Assembly: GCA_003481775.1 (NCBI GenBank)
Contig: QULU01000001.1
Location: 124,436 to 188,435, forward strand
Length of the DNA stretch: 64,000 nt
Direction of reading: 5' to 3'
Source of the DNA: Clostridiaceae bacterium OM02-2AC
Lineage (GTDB): Bacteria > Bacillota_I > Bacilli_A > Erysipelotrichales > Erysipelotrichaceae
Each line of letters starts with the position of its first letter. Within the stretch, counting starts at the first letter, position 1. The notes under the pieces were generated by a model, which worked only from the letters and a program-made list of their open reading frames with translations, made no database searches and had not been told where the DNA came from. The position numbers and the translations under genes are program-made. Of the stretch, positions 31,599 to 39,663 are shown piece after piece.

Positions 31599-32540
31599 TT
31601 ATTCCACGATGCAGCCAATCAGATTTTTCCCACTGCCATTAAAGAAAACCTTTGCCTCCATCTTCGCTTTTCCTTCCAGCTGCAGCTCATCTGCCAAAAT
31701 CAGTCCGTCAGCACAGGCAATCGCATAACCGCCGTCCACCATACCGATGATTTCTTTGCAGGCAGCATTTCCCTTTTTGCTCAATCTGCGCACCTTATGG
31801 AATTTCAGCTTTTTGCCGTTTACCAGAACATAGGCACAGGGTGCAGGAATCAGACCACGGATATGATTATAGACGCTTTCAACATCTCTGCTGAAATCGA
31901 CATGCTCCTCTTCCTTTTGAATGGTATAGGCAAACGTTGCCTCCGCTTCGTTTTGTTCCACGAAGACAGCACTTCCGTCAATGATTTTCGGAATGCTTTC
32001 ACTCAGCAGCTGTGCTCCGGAAACGGCCAGCTTATCATACAAGGACCCCATCGTATCCTCATCCGCAATCGCCACATGGCTTTGCGCCATGACAGCACCG
32101 GCATCCATTTTCTTCACCATGCGCATGATGGATACACCGCTTTCCGCATGCCCTTCGATGATCGCCTTATGGATGGGTGCTCCACCTCTTAGCTTCGGCA
32201 GCAGCGATGCATGCACATTGACAGAGCCATAGGTCGGATGCTCCAGCAGCTTTGAAGGGATGAACTGCCCGTATGCACAGGTTACAATCAAATCGATATC
32301 CAGCTGCATCAGCTCCTCATAATCATCCCGTATTCGGGTTGGCTGATACACGGGGATATCATGTGCCAAAGCTGCCTGCTTTACCGGCGGCATCTGCAGC
32401 ACCTGCTTTCTTCCTACCTTTTTATCCGGCTGACTGACAACACCAATGATTTCATAGCCGTCACTCCACAGCCGTTCCAGCATAGACACGGCGATTTCCG
32501 GCGTGCCCATGAACAGAATTCGTATTTGTTTTTTATCCAT
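31599..32540 (-). CDS. fmt: Methionyl-tRNA formyltransferase
   Basis: Formylates initiator Met-tRNA using 10-formyl-tetrahydrofolate. The ATG at 32540 (GAGGTGA upstream) gives the expected start MDKKQIRILFMGTPEIAVSML. The catalytic region NVHASLLPKLRGGAPIH (Asn, His and the SLLP loop) is near residue 107 and MDAGAVM near residue 143; a C-terminal OB-like domain begins near 205. Length 313 is normal. The usual partners def and priA are not adjacent. It lies between the YqxA-like gene and the accessory island. Confidence 0.95.
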   Translation of the reverse strand: MDKKQIRILFMGTPEIAVSMLERLWSDGYEIIGVVSQPDKKVGRKQVLQMPPVKQAALAHDIPVYQPTRIRDDYEELMQLDIDLIVTCAYGQFIPSKLLEHPTYGSVNVHASLLPKLRGGAPIHKAIIEGHAESGVSIMRMVKKMDAGAVMAQSHVAIADEDTMGSLYDKLAVSGAQLLSESIPKIIDGSAVFVEQNEAEATFAYTIQKEEEHVDFSRDVESVYNHIRGLIPAPCAYVLVNGKKLKFHKVRRLSKKGNAACKEIIGMVDGGYAIACADGLILADELQLEGKAKMEAKVFFNGSGKNLIGCIVE

Positions 32541-32625
32541 GCTATTCACCTCAGTAGGCATTATACCATGATGTGCGTGCGTTTGCATCTACTTTAACAA
32601 AACGTCTTCCTCTTGAATATGACAG

Positions 32626-32922
32626 CTAATGCAACAGACCGTCAAACACATCGGAAAACATCTGTACGCATCCCTTCATCGTGGAAACAATCGCCTCGCT
32701 GCTGCTCTTTGCAAGCTGGGAAGCGCGGTTTTCCTCAATATCCTTTAATGCGACCGGATCGTTTTGCGCTTTCACAACACGATTCTGCGCAACATCTGAT
32801 TCAAAGCTCTCCACCTGCTCCTGAACGAGATTTCGCGTATCGTCTGACCCCTGCTGATTGATATAGGAGCCGATCGATACAAGAATACAAATCAGAATGG
32901 CATCCGCCAGAAATCGCTTCAT
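32626..32922 (-). CDS. Small membrane-anchored protein in the YqxA position
   Basis: A 98-residue protein with one N-terminal membrane helix (residues about 5-20, ADAILICILVSIGSYI) and a charged helical remainder outside or inside the membrane. It immediately follows spoIIP; in Bacillus this place is taken by yqxA (DUF3679), which is of similar size and layout, but sequence similarity is too slight to assert homology. AAGGAGTGA lies at good spacing and overlaps the end of spoIIP, so it is likely cotranscribed in the engulfment stage. Function unknown. Confidence 0.75.
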   Translation of the reverse strand: MKRFLADAILICILVSIGSYINQQGSDDTRNLVQEQVESFESDVAQNRVVKAQNDPVALKDIEENRASQLAKSSSEAIVSTMKGCVQMFSDVFDGLLH

Positions 32923-32928
32923 ATAAAA

Positions 32929-33885
32929 TCACTCCTTTGTCAGTACATCATGAATACCGTCTGCGATAACATCCAGGGAGTTTGAAACCTCCTCGAAGGT
33001 ATTTACATCACCGCCAAGCTCCATCAATACAATGTTTTTGGCAACCTCCTGATTATAATAGGCCTCCCTTGTCATGACCCCCTTCATGATACCATTCTTC
33101 TTTGCATTGATCGTGTCAGTTAATGTCGTGGACAGCTTGGTTGCCGTCTTGGCATTTTTCCCAAGACCACCGACAACAAACATCCCCTTGGCATAATTCT
33201 TACCATCGATATTGATATAGCTTGCTTCCCTTGGAATACTGTCACGATGCAGATCCAGACACATATCAAAGCCGCCGTAATTCACAAGTGCTTCGTTTAG
33301 ATATTTATAGGATACCACATAGGATTCATTATACGTCAGTCCATGCGTATCACGGTAGCGAATGAAATCATTGGTTTCCAGAACCACCTTGATGCCGCGG
33401 TCCTCCAGCTTCTGTGCCAGAATCGCTGCAGCATCCAGCACCGTTTTACCGCCCTTATAGCTTTCATCCTGGTGGGTGTCGTAGATATAAACCCGTTTTC
33501 CGGTACTCTTACCTTTTTTATCCGCAGATTTTTCTTCCGTTTTCTTGTCACTGCTTTCAGCCTTATTGTTCTTACCGTCATCCTTGCTTTGTGAGGTATC
33601 CTTTTGCTCGTCTGTTGTCTTCGGCACCACACTTGGATTATCCTGTGTCGTTTCCACCTCCTTGATGTCCTCCTTGGGAATCGTCAGATTGGAATTGTAG
33701 GATAATACATTTAAAGAATCCTTCAGTGAGAGGGAGCTGTTGATTGTCTTTTGCTTATAAACAAAATTATTTAAAAGATCATCCGCATTGCGGAAACAGT
33801 GCTTCAAGCCGCTGGCAAACGGTGTCAGATAGAGAAAGGCAATCAGTACGAAGACTTTAGCAAGAAGCTTACATGTAGATTTCAT
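32929..33885 (-). CDS. spoIIP: Stage II sporulation protein P
   Basis: Peptidoglycan amidase/endopeptidase that works with SpoIID and SpoIIM to thin septal wall during engulfment. An N-terminal anchor (residues about 9-28) is followed by a Lys/Glu/Ser-rich linker (about 85-130) and the catalytic domain with RVYIYDTHQDESY near 131, FDMCLDLHRDS near 205 and IVLMELGGDVNTFEE near 284; the His and Glu residues in these are the expected zinc and catalytic residues. Length 318 is shorter than in Bacillus (about 400), mainly in the linker. GGGAGTG supports the start at 33885. It lies downstream of gpr, as in Bacillus. Confidence 0.94.
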   Translation of the reverse strand: MKSTCKLLAKVFVLIAFLYLTPFASGLKHCFRNADDLLNNFVYKQKTINSSLSLKDSLNVLSYNSNLTIPKEDIKEVETTQDNPSVVPKTTDEQKDTSQSKDDGKNNKAESSDKKTEEKSADKKGKSTGKRVYIYDTHQDESYKGGKTVLDAAAILAQKLEDRGIKVVLETNDFIRYRDTHGLTYNESYVVSYKYLNEALVNYGGFDMCLDLHRDSIPREASYINIDGKNYAKGMFVVGGLGKNAKTATKLSTTLTDTINAKKNGIMKGVMTREAYYNQEVAKNIVLMELGGDVNTFEEVSNSLDVIADGIHDVLTKE

Positions 33886-33965
33886 AGAAAAAAGCACTCC
33901 CTTCTCTACCACCATATGTGGCCGGGTGTGCTTTCATGTTAAACTATGGATGACAAAATGCGACA

Positions 33966-34841
33966 TTACAGCTGTTCATAGTTGGGATGCAGGAAGCGAT
34001 TCAGACTTTCGGAAACGATATAGACCAGATGCTTCAGCTCATCATCCATCGATTTTGGCGTTACGACAAGGTTCAGATAATTGCTGTCTTGTATCTTCTG
34101 CAGAATATGCTGTTTTTCCTCTCCGCTGACCTCGAGGGTTTCATGCAGGATGGCACCGATACTGGTAACCGTTGCCACGCCGATGGCGATGACAGGAATA
34201 TGCAGGCTTTTCTCACTAAGTGACATACGGTGATTTCCGACGCCGCTTCCCGGCTGAATACCGGTGTTGTTGATTTGAACAACGCGGTTGATCCTTGCGA
34301 TATTACGGGTAGCCAGCGCATCAATGGCAATGACCAGATCCGGCTGATAGCTTTGTGCAACGCTTTGGACAATGGACAGCGACTCCAGCCCGGTCTGTCC
34401 CATAACACCCGGCTGCAGTACCGCAACATTGCGTGTTCCCGTTAAATAGGCAGGATCCTCATGCTCATACAAATGGGCGGTCACCAGAATTTCATTTGCC
34501 GCCTGCGGTCCCAGTGCATCCGAGGTAATGAAGCGGTTTCCCAATCCAACCACAAGAATTTTTTTCAGCGTCACATGCATATTATCACTCATATGCTGTA
34601 GATTTTCCTGGATTGCATCAATCATATTTTCCCGCACGACATGATCATCCAGATCACGGCATTCAATGGAAACGTAATCCCCCTTATGCTTGCCCAGCTC
34701 ATTTTCATCACAAAGGACCTTAATATAATTGCTGCGAATGTAATCATTCTTTTTTTCGATATGCTCATAGGTTTTTGACTGGATATCTGCGGATATGATT
34801 TCATCCGCAAAATCACTACGTATCTGATATGGTTCTGCCAT
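33966..34841 (-). CDS. gpr: Germination protease GPR
   Basis: Aspartic-type protease that degrades small acid-soluble spore proteins at germination; made as a zymogen in the forespore. The 291-residue protein starts with a propeptide containing IRSDFADE, has ILVVGLGNRFITSDALGP near residue 95 with the catalytic-region Asp, RNVAVLQPGVMGQTG near 137, VIAIDALATR near 170, and closes with NLVVTPKSMDDELKHL. Bacillus GPR is longer (about 370). The promoter at 34860-34889 has forespore sigma-F/sigma-G character. spoIIP follows after about 80 bases. Confidence 0.95.
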   Translation of the reverse strand: MAEPYQIRSDFADEIISADIQSKTYEHIEKKNDYIRSNYIKVLCDENELGKHKGDYVSIECRDLDDHVVRENMIDAIQENLQHMSDNMHVTLKKILVVGLGNRFITSDALGPQAANEILVTAHLYEHEDPAYLTGTRNVAVLQPGVMGQTGLESLSIVQSVAQSYQPDLVIAIDALATRNIARINRVVQINNTGIQPGSGVGNHRMSLSEKSLHIPVIAIGVATVTSIGAILHETLEVSGEEKQHILQKIQDSNYLNLVVTPKSMDDELKHLVYIVSESLNRFLHPNYEQL

Positions 34842-34859
34842 TTTTATACACCTCTTCCA

Positions 34860-34889
34860 TAGTATGGTTTTTTTTCACCTTATTATTGC
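34860..34889 (-). promoter_or_regulatory. Candidate sigma-F/sigma-G promoter of gpr
   Basis: Perfect CATACTA (34860-34866) with GCAATA 17 bases upstream (34884-34889), matching forespore promoters; gpr is sigma-F/sigma-G-controlled in Bacillus. The leader would be very short. The -35 shares bases with the divergent rpsT -35. Confidence 0.65.
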
Positions 34890-34914
34890 ATTTTCATATT
34901 CTTTTTGATATAAT
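34886..34914 (+). promoter_or_regulatory. Sigma-A promoter of rpsT
   Basis: TTGCAT, 17 bases, perfect TATAAT, ending 31 bases before the rpsT start. Confidence 0.8.
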
Positions 34915-34945
34915 TTACTGGCAATTGAAAACTAGGAGGTGCAAC

Positions 34946-35212
34946 ATGCCACAGATCCAATCACAGAAAAAACGTGTAAAAACCAACAACAAAAGAAACT
35001 TGGCTGTAAGTGCTCAGAAATCTGCATTGAGAACTTCCATCAAAAAAGTTCTGGCTGCTGTTGACGCAAAAGACGCAGCTGCCGCAGCTGCTGCTTACAA
35101 CGAAGCAAGTTCTAAATTAGATAAAGCTGTTGCGAAGGGTATTCACCACAAAAACTACGCAACAAGACAGAAATCACGTTTGGCTAAAGCAATCAACGCT
35201 ATTGCTGCATAA
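34946..35212 (+). CDS. rpsT: 30S ribosomal protein S20
   Basis: Primary 16S rRNA-binding protein of the small subunit, 88 residues. It begins MPQIQSQKKRVKTNNKRNLA, has an alanine-rich middle (AKDAAAAAAAYNEA) and ends KGIHHKNYATRQKSRLAKAI with the typical basic helix bundle. AGGAGGTG precedes the ATG at 34946; the longer open frame back to 34829 is just upstream DNA. It is one of few plus-strand genes, divergent from gpr, as in Bacillus. Confidence 0.97.
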   Translation: MPQIQSQKKRVKTNNKRNLAVSAQKSALRTSIKKVLAAVDAKDAAAAAAAYNEASSKLDKAVAKGIHHKNYATRQKSRLAKAINAIAA

Positions 35213-35214
35213 GA

Positions 35215-35241
35215 AACAGGACAGAGGTTCTGTTTTTTTTC
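35215..35241 (+). terminator. Intrinsic terminator of rpsT
   Basis: AACAGGAC / GTTCTGTT stem (one G-U pair) followed by eight T residues. Confidence 0.88.
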
Positions 35242-35282
35242 ATTTCATGCTATGATAGTATAGATGGGAAAGGAAGGATCGT

Positions 35283-36410
35283 ATGAAACGCTATGTCGGA
35301 ATATTGCTGACTTCCCTTGTCTTGTTCGGCTGCAGTGCCACGCAGAAGACGGAAGTGAAAGAACAGAAGGATCCCGCTGTTGAATTAAAGCAGACATCCA
35401 TTCAAAACAGCAAAGCAATCAATGAGGACACCTGCTATAAATACCAGCGCTCCCTGCTGCATGAAAATCTGCAGGATGATTATGACCGGCTGTACGGTGC
35501 TTTGCTGCATCATGAATCCTCTGTCCTACTGGATTGCAGTATGCCCTATGTCATGAAGCTCTTTGATGCCGTCACCTTCGATCATCCCGAGCTGTTCTGG
35601 TCAAACTACGAATACAATTATAAAGAATCCGATGATAAGGAAAGTGTCACGCTGTATCCCTCCTATGCCTACGATCAGGAGGAAACCGCAAAGCTGCAGA
35701 AGCAGGTGGATGCCGTCGCTGCCAAGATATTACAGAAAGCGGAAGCAAAGCAGACAGATTATGAACGGCTGAAGCTTCTGTATGACTGGATCATCGATCG
35801 CAGCGATTATGTAAACAAGGAAGAAAACAATCAGAATATGCTCAGTGTATTTCTGGATAAAAAGGCAGTCTGTGCCGGGTATTCCAAAAGCTTCAAATAT
35901 CTGCTGGATCAGCTGCATATTCCCAATGCGATCATATTGGTACAGGTCATTGAAAACCCGGAGGAATATCATGTCATCAATATGGTGCAAATGGATAAGC
36001 AGTGGTATTATCTGGATCCTACCTTCGGTGATATCAAAATCGAGAAAAGCTATAACAATTACCGCTATGCCTATTTCGCAATGACCAGCGAGGAGGTTGA
36101 AAACATCTATGTCCCACAGCAGGAAATCAAGCAGACAGCTGCATATAAGGACAGCTTCTTTTATCAAAGAGATGCGTATCTGAAGGGCTATGATGAAAAT
36201 CAGATCATCGCAATCATTGCCTCCAACATCAACAATCCCGATCCCTGTCTGGCCATTAAGTGTGACAGCAAACAGACGTATGAGCAGGTGAAGCAGCTGC
36301 TGCGCTCCCAGCATGTTTTTGACCTCTTTCAGAGTGCAGGCTACAATCCACAGGAATTTGAGTATTACAGTCTGGATGAAAATTACTGCTTCTTTTTGAA
36401 TTACTGGTAA
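35283..36410 (+). CDS. Lipoprotein with transglutaminase-like domain
   Basis: A 375-residue lipoprotein (lipobox LFGC near residue 17). The C-terminal half has the transglutaminase-like triad: Cys in AVCAGYSKSFKYLL near 199, His in EEYHVINMV near 229, Asp in WYYLDPTFGD near 244. Such domains act as cysteine proteases, crosslinkers or cell-wall-binding modules at the bacterial surface. The N-terminal part includes VTFDHPELFWSNYEYNY, a segment frequent before this domain in Firmicutes. TATGAT near 35250 and AAGGAAGG support its own promoter and start. The substrate is unknown. Confidence 0.87.
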   Translation: MKRYVGILLTSLVLFGCSATQKTEVKEQKDPAVELKQTSIQNSKAINEDTCYKYQRSLLHENLQDDYDRLYGALLHHESSVLLDCSMPYVMKLFDAVTFDHPELFWSNYEYNYKESDDKESVTLYPSYAYDQEETAKLQKQVDAVAAKILQKAEAKQTDYERLKLLYDWIIDRSDYVNKEENNQNMLSVFLDKKAVCAGYSKSFKYLLDQLHIPNAIILVQVIENPEEYHVINMVQMDKQWYYLDPTFGDIKIEKSYNNYRYAYFAMTSEEVENIYVPQQEIKQTAAYKDSFFYQRDAYLKGYDENQIIAIIASNINNPDPCLAIKCDSKQTYEQVKQLLRSQHVFDLFQSAGYNPQEFEYYSLDENYCFFLNYW

Positions 36411-36440
36411 GACATGCGTACAGATCAGCTGTAGATTGAT

Positions 36441-36490
36441 AAAGATTTCGTTTGCCATGGTACAGAAGCCCGCGCATCGAAATCTTTTTT
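36441..36490 (+). terminator. Terminator of the transglutaminase-like lipoprotein gene
   Basis: AAAGATTTCG and CGAAATCTTT form a 10-bp stem with a 27-base loop and a following T run. Confidence 0.75.
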
Positions 36491-36583
36491 CTTACTGTTT
36501 TTTCGCATACTCATTTTGTATCGTAATGCTATAAGGATGCATCCGACTTTTATATCAGCCTTTACGAGAATGAATCCGAGTAT

Positions 36584-37015
36584 TTATTTTAATTTCCTGA
36601 TTTTAAATAAGAAATCCTGCTGTACATCCTCCCCGCGGTTTTTTCGTCCAAGTGTATTCAGCACGCGGATCAAATCATCTGCACGTGCAAGTTCATCATG
36701 GTATTCCAGTGATCCCTTCTGCAGTGTTTTTCCAGATATGTATCCATAGGTGAAGGTACCGTCTGTGAAAAACAGCTTCACACGTTCCTGAACCTTTTCT
36801 GAGCCGGATGAAAATGCATTCCCTGCCCCGATTCTACCGATATTGGCAAATGCATTTTCTATTGGAGTACCTACATATGCCAGTGACCTTCTGGCTTTTT
36901 TTACAGCATCGTAGGAATAGATGCCGCCATCTCCCAGCACAAAGGTAAAGCGTCTTGTGCGTTTATCAAACAAGGCGATATTATCATAGTTTTTCGTATA
37001 TGCAAAGGGTTCCAT
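36584..37015 (-). CDS. Unknown 143-residue protein
   Basis: Not recognised. The ATG at 37015 is preceded by AAAGGAG, so the open frame further upstream is not used. The soluble protein mixes strands and helices: IALFDKRTRRFTFVLGDG, YVGTPIENAFANIGRIGAG, VKLFFTDGTFTYGYIS and a basic end (FLFKIRKLK). The central part resembles small single-domain proteins in which a strand pair carries Phe/Tyr (FTDGTFTYGYISGK), but I cannot name a family. It may be cotranscribed with the small Cys-rich frame whose stop lies one base before its start. Confidence 0.72.
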   Translation of the reverse strand: MEPFAYTKNYDNIALFDKRTRRFTFVLGDGGIYSYDAVKKARRSLAYVGTPIENAFANIGRIGAGNAFSSGSEKVQERVKLFFTDGTFTYGYISGKTLQKGSLEYHDELARADDLIRVLNTLGRKNRGEDVQQDFLFKIRKLK

Positions 37016-37016
37016 T

Positions 37017-37277
37017 TTATTTCTCCTTTCTTCGTATGCTGTTTTGCTCTTTACAGGCTGTTGGACATCGCTTATTCGCACGTTCAGCTAGATGCATATT
37101 CATTAGACAGCCCGCCAGCACATATGATGCAGCACCTCCTACACGAAACATAATCGTTTTGAGGCATTCTCTCGCTGTATGCTGATTACCTGTACATGCA
37201 CGAATCAGGCAGAAACAGCAAAGTATCAGCTCACAGCTTGCTGTTTTCAGGATTTCATAAAAATCAATAGCTCGCAT
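37017..37277 (-). CDS. Possible small cysteine-rich protein (86 residues)
   Basis: Uncertain gene. The frame encodes 86 residues with nine cysteines (CELILCCFCLIRAC near residues 15-28, then single Cys at CLKTIM, GCLMN, RCPTAC). The stop lies one base before the next gene's ATG and the last codons contain its ribosome-binding site (the RKEK end codes for AAGGAG), an arrangement typical of translational coupling. Against it: the AGGAG nearest its own ATG has no spacing and the next AAGGAG is 12 bases away. No family recognised. Confidence 0.4.
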   Translation of the reverse strand: MRAIDFYEILKTASCELILCCFCLIRACTGNQHTARECLKTIMFRVGGAASYVLAGCLMNMHLAERANKRCPTACKEQNSIRRKEK

Positions 37278-37394
37278 CTCCTAAGGTTTCTCCTTCTTCA
37301 TCTGTATCCTAAAGATGCAAGCACCATTCCCCTCTCTATACACTATAAGACAAATACACAGGAACCGCAAGTTCTATGGGCAACATACGGCAAT
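37278..37394. other. Short intergenic stretch before the rseP terminator
   Basis: No gene or clear signal seen, apart from a weak minus-strand TATAGA box near 37336. Confidence 0.4.
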
Positions 37395-37424
37395 AAGAAA
37401 AGAAGCAGTATGTGACCTGCTTCC
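37395..37424 (-). terminator. Intrinsic terminator of the uppS-cdsA-dxr-rseP operon
   Basis: GAAGCAG / CTGCTTC stem followed by TTTTCTT on the minus strand, beyond the rseP stop. Confidence 0.75.
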
Positions 37425-37441
37425 TTATGAACGATACTATG

Positions 37442-38500
37442 TCAGAACAAACGCGATATATCATTCCAGGTTGCCAGAACCATGATACCGACGATCATCA
37501 GCAGACCGGCCATCATGATGGCACTTTGTATACGCTCGTTCAGCTTGCGCCCGATGAGGGTTTCAATCAAAACGATAAAGATACGGCCGCCGTCCAGAAT
37601 CGGTATCGGCAGCAGATTGAAAATACCGACGTTGACAGAGAGCAGTCCAATCAGTGCAATCGTGGACAGCAGACCAGTCTGCGTGATCTGTGCCGTTACC
37701 TGATAGATGCCGACAGGTCCACTCAGATTTTTCAAACCGACACCCTGTACCAGCTTTCCTAGTGATTCAAAAATGGTCGTTACCGAATCTACCATTTTCT
37801 CTGTACCGTATGGTATGGATTCCAGCAGGGAAATCTCCTTGATTTCATTTTGCTGAAGAACCCCGAGAATATACTTGCTTTCATCCTTGACATACGTTGG
37901 GGTGAAATGCAGCATTACCTGCTTTCCATCCCGCAATACGGTAAATTCCGTATCACCATTATAATACTGGATAAACTCGACAACATCATTGAAGGTCTTC
38001 GGCTCCAGAACCTCTTTTCCGTTCTTCACACGGATGATTTCATCCCCGGCCTTCATTCCGCCCTTCTCTGCTGCGGAATTCTCCTGTACGGATGCAACCA
38101 ATGCCCTTCCCGGCACACTGACAGCACCCTGATACGCAGTAATACCGATAAACAGCACCCACGCCAGCAGGACATTCATGATAGCTCCTGCCGCCATAAC
38201 AACAATCTGCTTCCATGGCTTAATGCCGTTTAATGTCCGCTCATATGGAATGTTCAGCTCATCTGCTTCATCATCGTCCTCTTCTCCGGCCATTGCCACA
38301 AAGCCGCCAATCGGCAGGGCACGAATGGACCATGCAGTTTCACCAACCTGCTTCTGATAAACAACAGGTCCCATACCGATGGAAAATTCCTTGCAGTAGA
38401 CACCGAAACGCTTAGCAGCAATCAAATGTCCCAGCTCATGCACAATAATGATGACGCTCAGAATCAGAACAAAATAAATAATGTTTACTATATTGCTCAT
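37442..38500 (-). CDS. rseP: RIP metalloprotease RseP (site-2 protease)
   Basis: Membrane-embedded zinc protease that cleaves membrane-spanning substrates such as anti-sigma factors and signal-peptide remnants. From the ATG at 38500, which overlaps the dxr stop (ATGA), the protein is 352 residues. The zinc motif HELGHLIAAKRFG lies at residue 21, a PDZ domain around 120-200 (VQENSAAEKGGMKAGDEIIRV; key residues GGMKAGDEI), and the second conserved motif LLPIPILDGGRIF near 289. Four membrane helices are visible. Position after dxr is conserved across Firmicutes. Confidence 0.95.
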   Translation of the reverse strand: MSNIVNIIYFVLILSVIIIVHELGHLIAAKRFGVYCKEFSIGMGPVVYQKQVGETAWSIRALPIGGFVAMAGEEDDDEADELNIPYERTLNGIKPWKQIVVMAAGAIMNVLLAWVLFIGITAYQGAVSVPGRALVASVQENSAAEKGGMKAGDEIIRVKNGKEVLEPKTFNDVVEFIQYYNGDTEFTVLRDGKQVMLHFTPTYVKDESKYILGVLQQNEIKEISLLESIPYGTEKMVDSVTTIFESLGKLVQGVGLKNLSGPVGIYQVTAQITQTGLLSTIALIGLLSVNVGIFNLLPIPILDGGRIFIVLIETLIGRKLNERIQSAIMMAGLLMIVGIMVLATWNDISRLF

Positions 38501-39663
38501 ACCAGACACATTCCTCCTTTCCATGCCCTACGCACGAACTCCCGTGCCCAGGCATCACTCTCTATAACCTCATCCAGAGAAGGATGCGCGATGTATGCAG
38601 CAGCTTCCACTGCCTTCATAATATAACGCTCGATATCCAGAAATCCGATTTTCTCATCGAGAAACAGCGCAACGGCCTCCTCATCTGCACCATTCATGAC
38701 CGCGCCCAGATTTCCTTCTTTTCTGCCGACCGCAAAGGCCAGCTTCAACAGTGGATAGCGCTCTTCGCTGGCAGGAGTAAAATGAAGAGAAAAGGTACGC
38801 TGAAAGTCAAACGGCTCCGCATTTTTCATTTCCAGACGGGATGGATACGACAACGCATATTGAATCGGCAGACGCATGTCTGCTGTTCCCAGCTGTGCCA
38901 TGATCGCATGGTCACGATACTGCACCATGGAATGGATAATACTCTCGCGATGGATCACCACATCGATGGCATCATAGGGAATATCAAACAGATAATGTGC
39001 TTCGATCACCTCAAAGCCCTTGTTCATCATGGTAGCGGAATCAATGGTAATGCGTCCGCCCATGTCCCAGTTGGGATGCTGCAGGGCTTCCTTTACCGTG
39101 ACATCCGCAAGCTCTGCACGGCTGCGGTCACGAAAGCTCCCGCCACTCGCCGTAATAATCAGCTTATCTACCTCTTTCAGCGCATTCCCCTGCAGGCACT
39201 GGAAGATTGCGGAATGCTCCGAATCAATGGGATACAGCGCAACTGGATGCTCCTTTAACGCACGCTTTACCAGCGGACCGCCGGCAACCAGACTCTCCTT
39301 GTTGGCGAGCGCAACCGTCTTGTCATGTTCGATGGCTGTCAGTGTCGGTACAAGTCCGCGAAAGCCAACAACCGCATTCACCAGTACATCATAATCCGGA
39401 TTTTCAGCAAGCTGCTTCAATCCGGCATCGCCAAAGCAGAAGGAATGGCTGGGATAGCGTTTCTGCATTTCTGTCATATCCGCTTCCTGAGCTACACAGA
39501 CATGCCGCACCTTTGGCAGCGCGTCCAATATCTCTGCCAGCTTTTTCATATTATAGCCAACACTTAATCCTATGATTTCAAATTCAGAACTATGATGCTT
39601 TACCACATCCAGTGTCTGGGTGCCGATACTTCCGCTGGCACCAAGCAGCATTATTTTTTTCAT
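38497..39663 (-). CDS. dxr: 1-deoxy-D-xylulose 5-phosphate reductoisomerase
   Basis: Second enzyme of the MEP isoprenoid pathway, making 2-C-methyl-D-erythritol 4-phosphate with NADPH. The 388-residue protein begins with the nucleotide-binding motif LLGASGSIGTQTLDVV, has LANKESLVAGG near 119, PIDSEHSAIFQCLQG near 145 (metal and substrate ligands), and MMNKGFEVIEAHYLF near 211. Length is normal. It overlaps cdsA by four bases upstream and rseP by four downstream. Its product feeds the undecaprenyl pathway of the neighbouring uppS. Confidence 0.96.
   Translation of the reverse strand: MKKIMLLGASGSIGTQTLDVVKHHSSEFEIIGLSVGYNMKKLAEILDALPKVRHVCVAQEADMTEMQKRYPSHSFCFGDAGLKQLAENPDYDVLVNAVVGFRGLVPTLTAIEHDKTVALANKESLVAGGPLVKRALKEHPVALYPIDSEHSAIFQCLQGNALKEVDKLIITASGGSFRDRSRAELADVTVKEALQHPNWDMGGRITIDSATMMNKGFEVIEAHYLFDIPYDAIDVVIHRESIIHSMVQYRDHAIMAQLGTADMRLPIQYALSYPSRLEMKNAEPFDFQRTFSLHFTPASEERYPLLKLAFAVGRKEGNLGAVMNGADEEAVALFLDEKIGFLDIERYIMKAVEAAAYIAHPSLDEVIESDAWAREFVRRAWKGGMCLV

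Noticed and set aside
23387-31600. Mobile element carrying the island
   Set aside because: No integrase, transposase, tRNA or clear flanking repeat was seen; gain is inferred only from composition and gene order.
33886-33965. Sigma-E promoter in front of spoIIP
   Set aside because: CATATGGT is a poor -10 and no ATA element lies at the right distance; the gene can be read from gpr.
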